DNA from: Amycolatopsis balhimycina FH 1894
GTDB lineage: Bacteria > Actinomycetota > Actinomycetes > Mycobacteriales > Pseudonocardiaceae
Length of the DNA: 64,000 bases
NCBI RefSeq assembly: GCF_000384295.1
Contig: NZ_KB913037.1
Coordinates: forward strand, 9,499,508 to 9,563,507
Reading direction: 5' to 3'
The notes under the pieces: generated by a model
The model's input: the letters and a program-made list of their open reading frames with translations, nothing else
Databases searched by the model: none
Told to the model about the DNA's origin: nothing
Shown: positions 62,661-64,000 of the stretch, piece by piece
Numbering within the stretch: the stretch's first letter is position 1
Layout: every line of letters begins with the position of its first letter
Program-made: the position numbers and the translations under genes

Positions 62661-62788
62661 TAGCCGGCAGGTCCGGCGCCGAGGGAGGTAAACGGACGGT
62701 CAAACCGGTGGGGCAGTGCGCCTTGGCGGGGGTCCGGTTCGCTACTGTTCGATCCGCGCACACTTCCGCCGGTAGCGAAGGAATCACT

Positions 62789-63625
62789 TTGACCGTGATC
62801 GACATCGGCCAGGCCGTGGTCCTGGGAGTGGTCGAAGGGTTGACCGAGTTCCTGCCGGTCTCTTCGACCGGGCACCTGAAGATCACCGAAGGGTTTCTCG
62901 GCATTCCGGTGGACGATCAGGCGGTGGTGGGTTTCACCGCGGTGATCCAGGTCGGCGCCATCGCGGCGGTCTTGGTGTATTTCTTCCGGGACATCGTCCG
63001 GTTCGCCGCGGCGTGGGGCCGCGGGCTGGCGCGGCCGGAAGCACGGCAGGAGCACGACTACAAGTTCGCGTGGTGGATCATCTTCGCCACGGTGCCGATC
63101 GTCGTGGCGGGCCTGCTGTTCCAGCCGCTGATCAAGGGACCACTGGCTTCCCTGTGGGTGGTCGCGGGATCGTTGATCGCGGGCAGTGTCGTCATGTGGG
63201 CCGCGGACCGCTTCGGGACGGGAAAGCGTGGGGAGCCGGAGACGACGCTGCCGGACGCGATGCTGGTCGGCTCGTCGCAAATCCTGGCCCTGCTGTTCCC
63301 GGGTTTCTCCCGATCCGGGGCTACCATTTCGACAGGGCTGCTGCGTGGGCTGGACCGTGTCGCGGCGACACGGCTGTCGTTCTTCCTGTCCATTCCCGCG
63401 TTGACCGGCGCCGGTGTGTACGAGCTGAAGGACGCGGTCGGTGGCGGGCTGGACGTGGTGCCGTTGCTCGTCGGGACGGTGGTGTCGTTCGTCGTCGCGT
63501 ACGCGTCCATCGCGTGGCTGCTGAAGTTCGTGGCCGGGCACACGTTCACGGCGTTCGTGATCTACCGGGTCGTGGTCGGTGTCGGGCTGCTGGGTCTGCT
63601 GGTGACCGGCGCCCTCACTCCCTGA
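62789..63625 (+). CDS. uppP: Undecaprenyl-diphosphate phosphatase (BacA/UppP)
   Basis: Integral membrane enzyme of 278 residues that turns undecaprenyl diphosphate into the monophosphate lipid carrier for peptidoglycan and other wall polymers; it also lowers bacitracin sensitivity. The two signature motifs are VEGLTEFLPVSSTGHL near residue 14 and FPGFSRSGATIS near residue 170, with about eight helices. TTG 62789 with AAGGAA five bases upstream is the best start; GTG 62795 is possible. Confidence 0.93.
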   Translation: MTVIDIGQAVVLGVVEGLTEFLPVSSTGHLKITEGFLGIPVDDQAVVGFTAVIQVGAIAAVLVYFFRDIVRFAAAWGRGLARPEARQEHDYKFAWWIIFATVPIVVAGLLFQPLIKGPLASLWVVAGSLIAGSVVMWAADRFGTGKRGEPETTLPDAMLVGSSQILALLFPGFSRSGATISTGLLRGLDRVAATRLSFFLSIPALTGAGVYELKDAVGGGLDVVPLLVGTVVSFVVAYASIAWLLKFVAGHTFTAFVIYRVVVGVGLLGLLVTGALTP

Positions 63626-63630
63626 GCGGG

Positions 63631-63663
63631 CCGCCCGGCCGGGGCGAGGCTCCGGCCGGGCGG
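63631..63663. terminator. Bidirectional terminator, 12-bp perfect stem
   Basis: CCGCCCGGCCGG (63631-63642) and CCGGCCGGGCGG (63652-63663) pair perfectly around a nine-base loop. It lies between the convergent uppP and phosphatase genes, five bases from each stop. Confidence 0.75.
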
Positions 63664-63667
63664 GACG

Positions 63668-64000
63668 CTATCCGGGGAGAATCTGGGTGCACTCGATGCG
63701 TACCGCCTGAAGCGCGTCCGGCCGCAGGCCGAGCAGGTGCAGGATGGTCGGGGCGATTTGCGTGGTCCCGACCGGCGCGGCGATCGTGTGGGGACGGCCG
63801 GTTCCGCTGATCACGAGGGGGACGTCGCGGTCGTCAGGCGCGGCGCCGCCGTGTTCGGCGATCTTCTTGGTACCACCCGTGTAGACGACGCCGTAGTGGG
63901 CGATGCCGACGAGGTCGGGCACGCGCGGGTCGCCGGGCCGGGCGTGGAAGTACCGGGCGGCATCGTCGCCGGAATAGACCTGATCCAGTCCGGAATGGAC
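63668..64000 (-). CDS. Alkaline-phosphatase-family (type I phosphodiesterase) protein, C-terminal part
   Basis: The 110 visible C-terminal residues belong to the alkaline phosphatase/phosphodiesterase superfamily: HYGVVYTGGTKKIAEHGGAA with the metal-binding His near its end, DRDVPLVISGTGRPH, and TQIAPTILHLLGLRPDALQA, the usual close. The gene starts beyond the window. It would hydrolyse a phosphate mono- or diester, likely outside the membrane. Only the family can be given. Confidence 0.7.
   Translation of the reverse strand, partial: VHSGLDQVYSGDDAARYFHARPGDPRVPDLVGIAHYGVVYTGGTKKIAEHGGAAPDDRDVPLVISGTGRPHTIAAPVGTTQIAPTILHLLGLRPDALQAVRIECTQILPG

Noticed and set aside
61351..62904. 517-codon minus-strand frame rich in GHAVLV repeats
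   Set aside because: It is the antisense image of the Asn/Met repeats in the exported protein and has no start signal.

Overview
The window is high-GC DNA from a filamentous actinomycete, most likely of the order Pseudonocardiales (Amycolatopsis-like). The grounds are the strong codon-position GC bias, the GTG and TTG starts, a complete conservon (cvnA-D), a large SARP/NB-ARC/TPR regulator, a StrR-family regulator and a VanA-type ligase. The genus is inferred, not proven.

Region 1 (1-18.0 kb) is a compact biosynthetic gene cluster that I cannot match to a known product. At its left edge lie a VanA-type D-Ala-D-Lac ligase (running off the window, candidate self-resistance) and a StrR-type activator. 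A divergent promoter at 5.4-5.7 kb serves two operons. The leftward one encodes an MFS exporter and a stand-alone condensation domain. The rightward one holds eleven tightly packed genes: acyl carrier protein, acyl-CoA dehydrogenase, seryl-tRNA-synthetase-like amino acid:carrier-protein ligase, nucleotidyltransferase-fold protein, B12-type radical SAM enzyme, Ddl-like ATP-grasp ligase, class IV aminotransferase, methyltransferase, a transketolase split over two genes, and a 750-residue protein with two NDP-kinase-like domains. A reasonable reading is that an amino acid is loaded on the ACP and oxidised there, a 2-oxo acid or amino acid is extended by the transketolase and transaminated, and ATP-grasp and condensation enzymes join the parts. 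The cluster ends in a scar where an ABC permease fragment is fused to a broken tripeptidyl-aminopeptidase gene.

Region 2 (19.6-23.5 kb) is the conservon: a membrane histidine-kinase-like protein, a Roadblock protein, a DUF742 protein and a small GTPase.

Region 3 (23.5-39.6 kb) is an accessory zone full of decayed DNA: remnants of at least five IS types, a gutted tyrosine integrase, a decayed tandem array of subtilases around one intact copy, a fragment of a CBASS-type CD-NTase sensor domain, and an IS5-like unit with a VOC-fold gene between its inverted repeats. Intact genes here are an HtrA-like protease, a YihY protein, a NhaC antiporter / APC antiporter / arginine deiminase operon, the large subtilase, and a hypothetical protein.

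Region 4 (39.6-64 kb) carries membrane and secreted proteins (two cell-wall-hydrolase-like genes, a lipoprotein, an I36-like small protein), the SARP regulator, an orphan protein resembling cargo of contractile injection systems, a membrane STAND NTPase with TPRs, a run of STAS/anti-sigma-kinase genes (some broken), a DUF1883 protein, an Asn/Met-repeat secreted protein, undecaprenyl-diphosphate phosphatase (uppP) and the end of an alkaline-phosphatase-family gene. No tRNA, rRNA or CRISPR array was seen.
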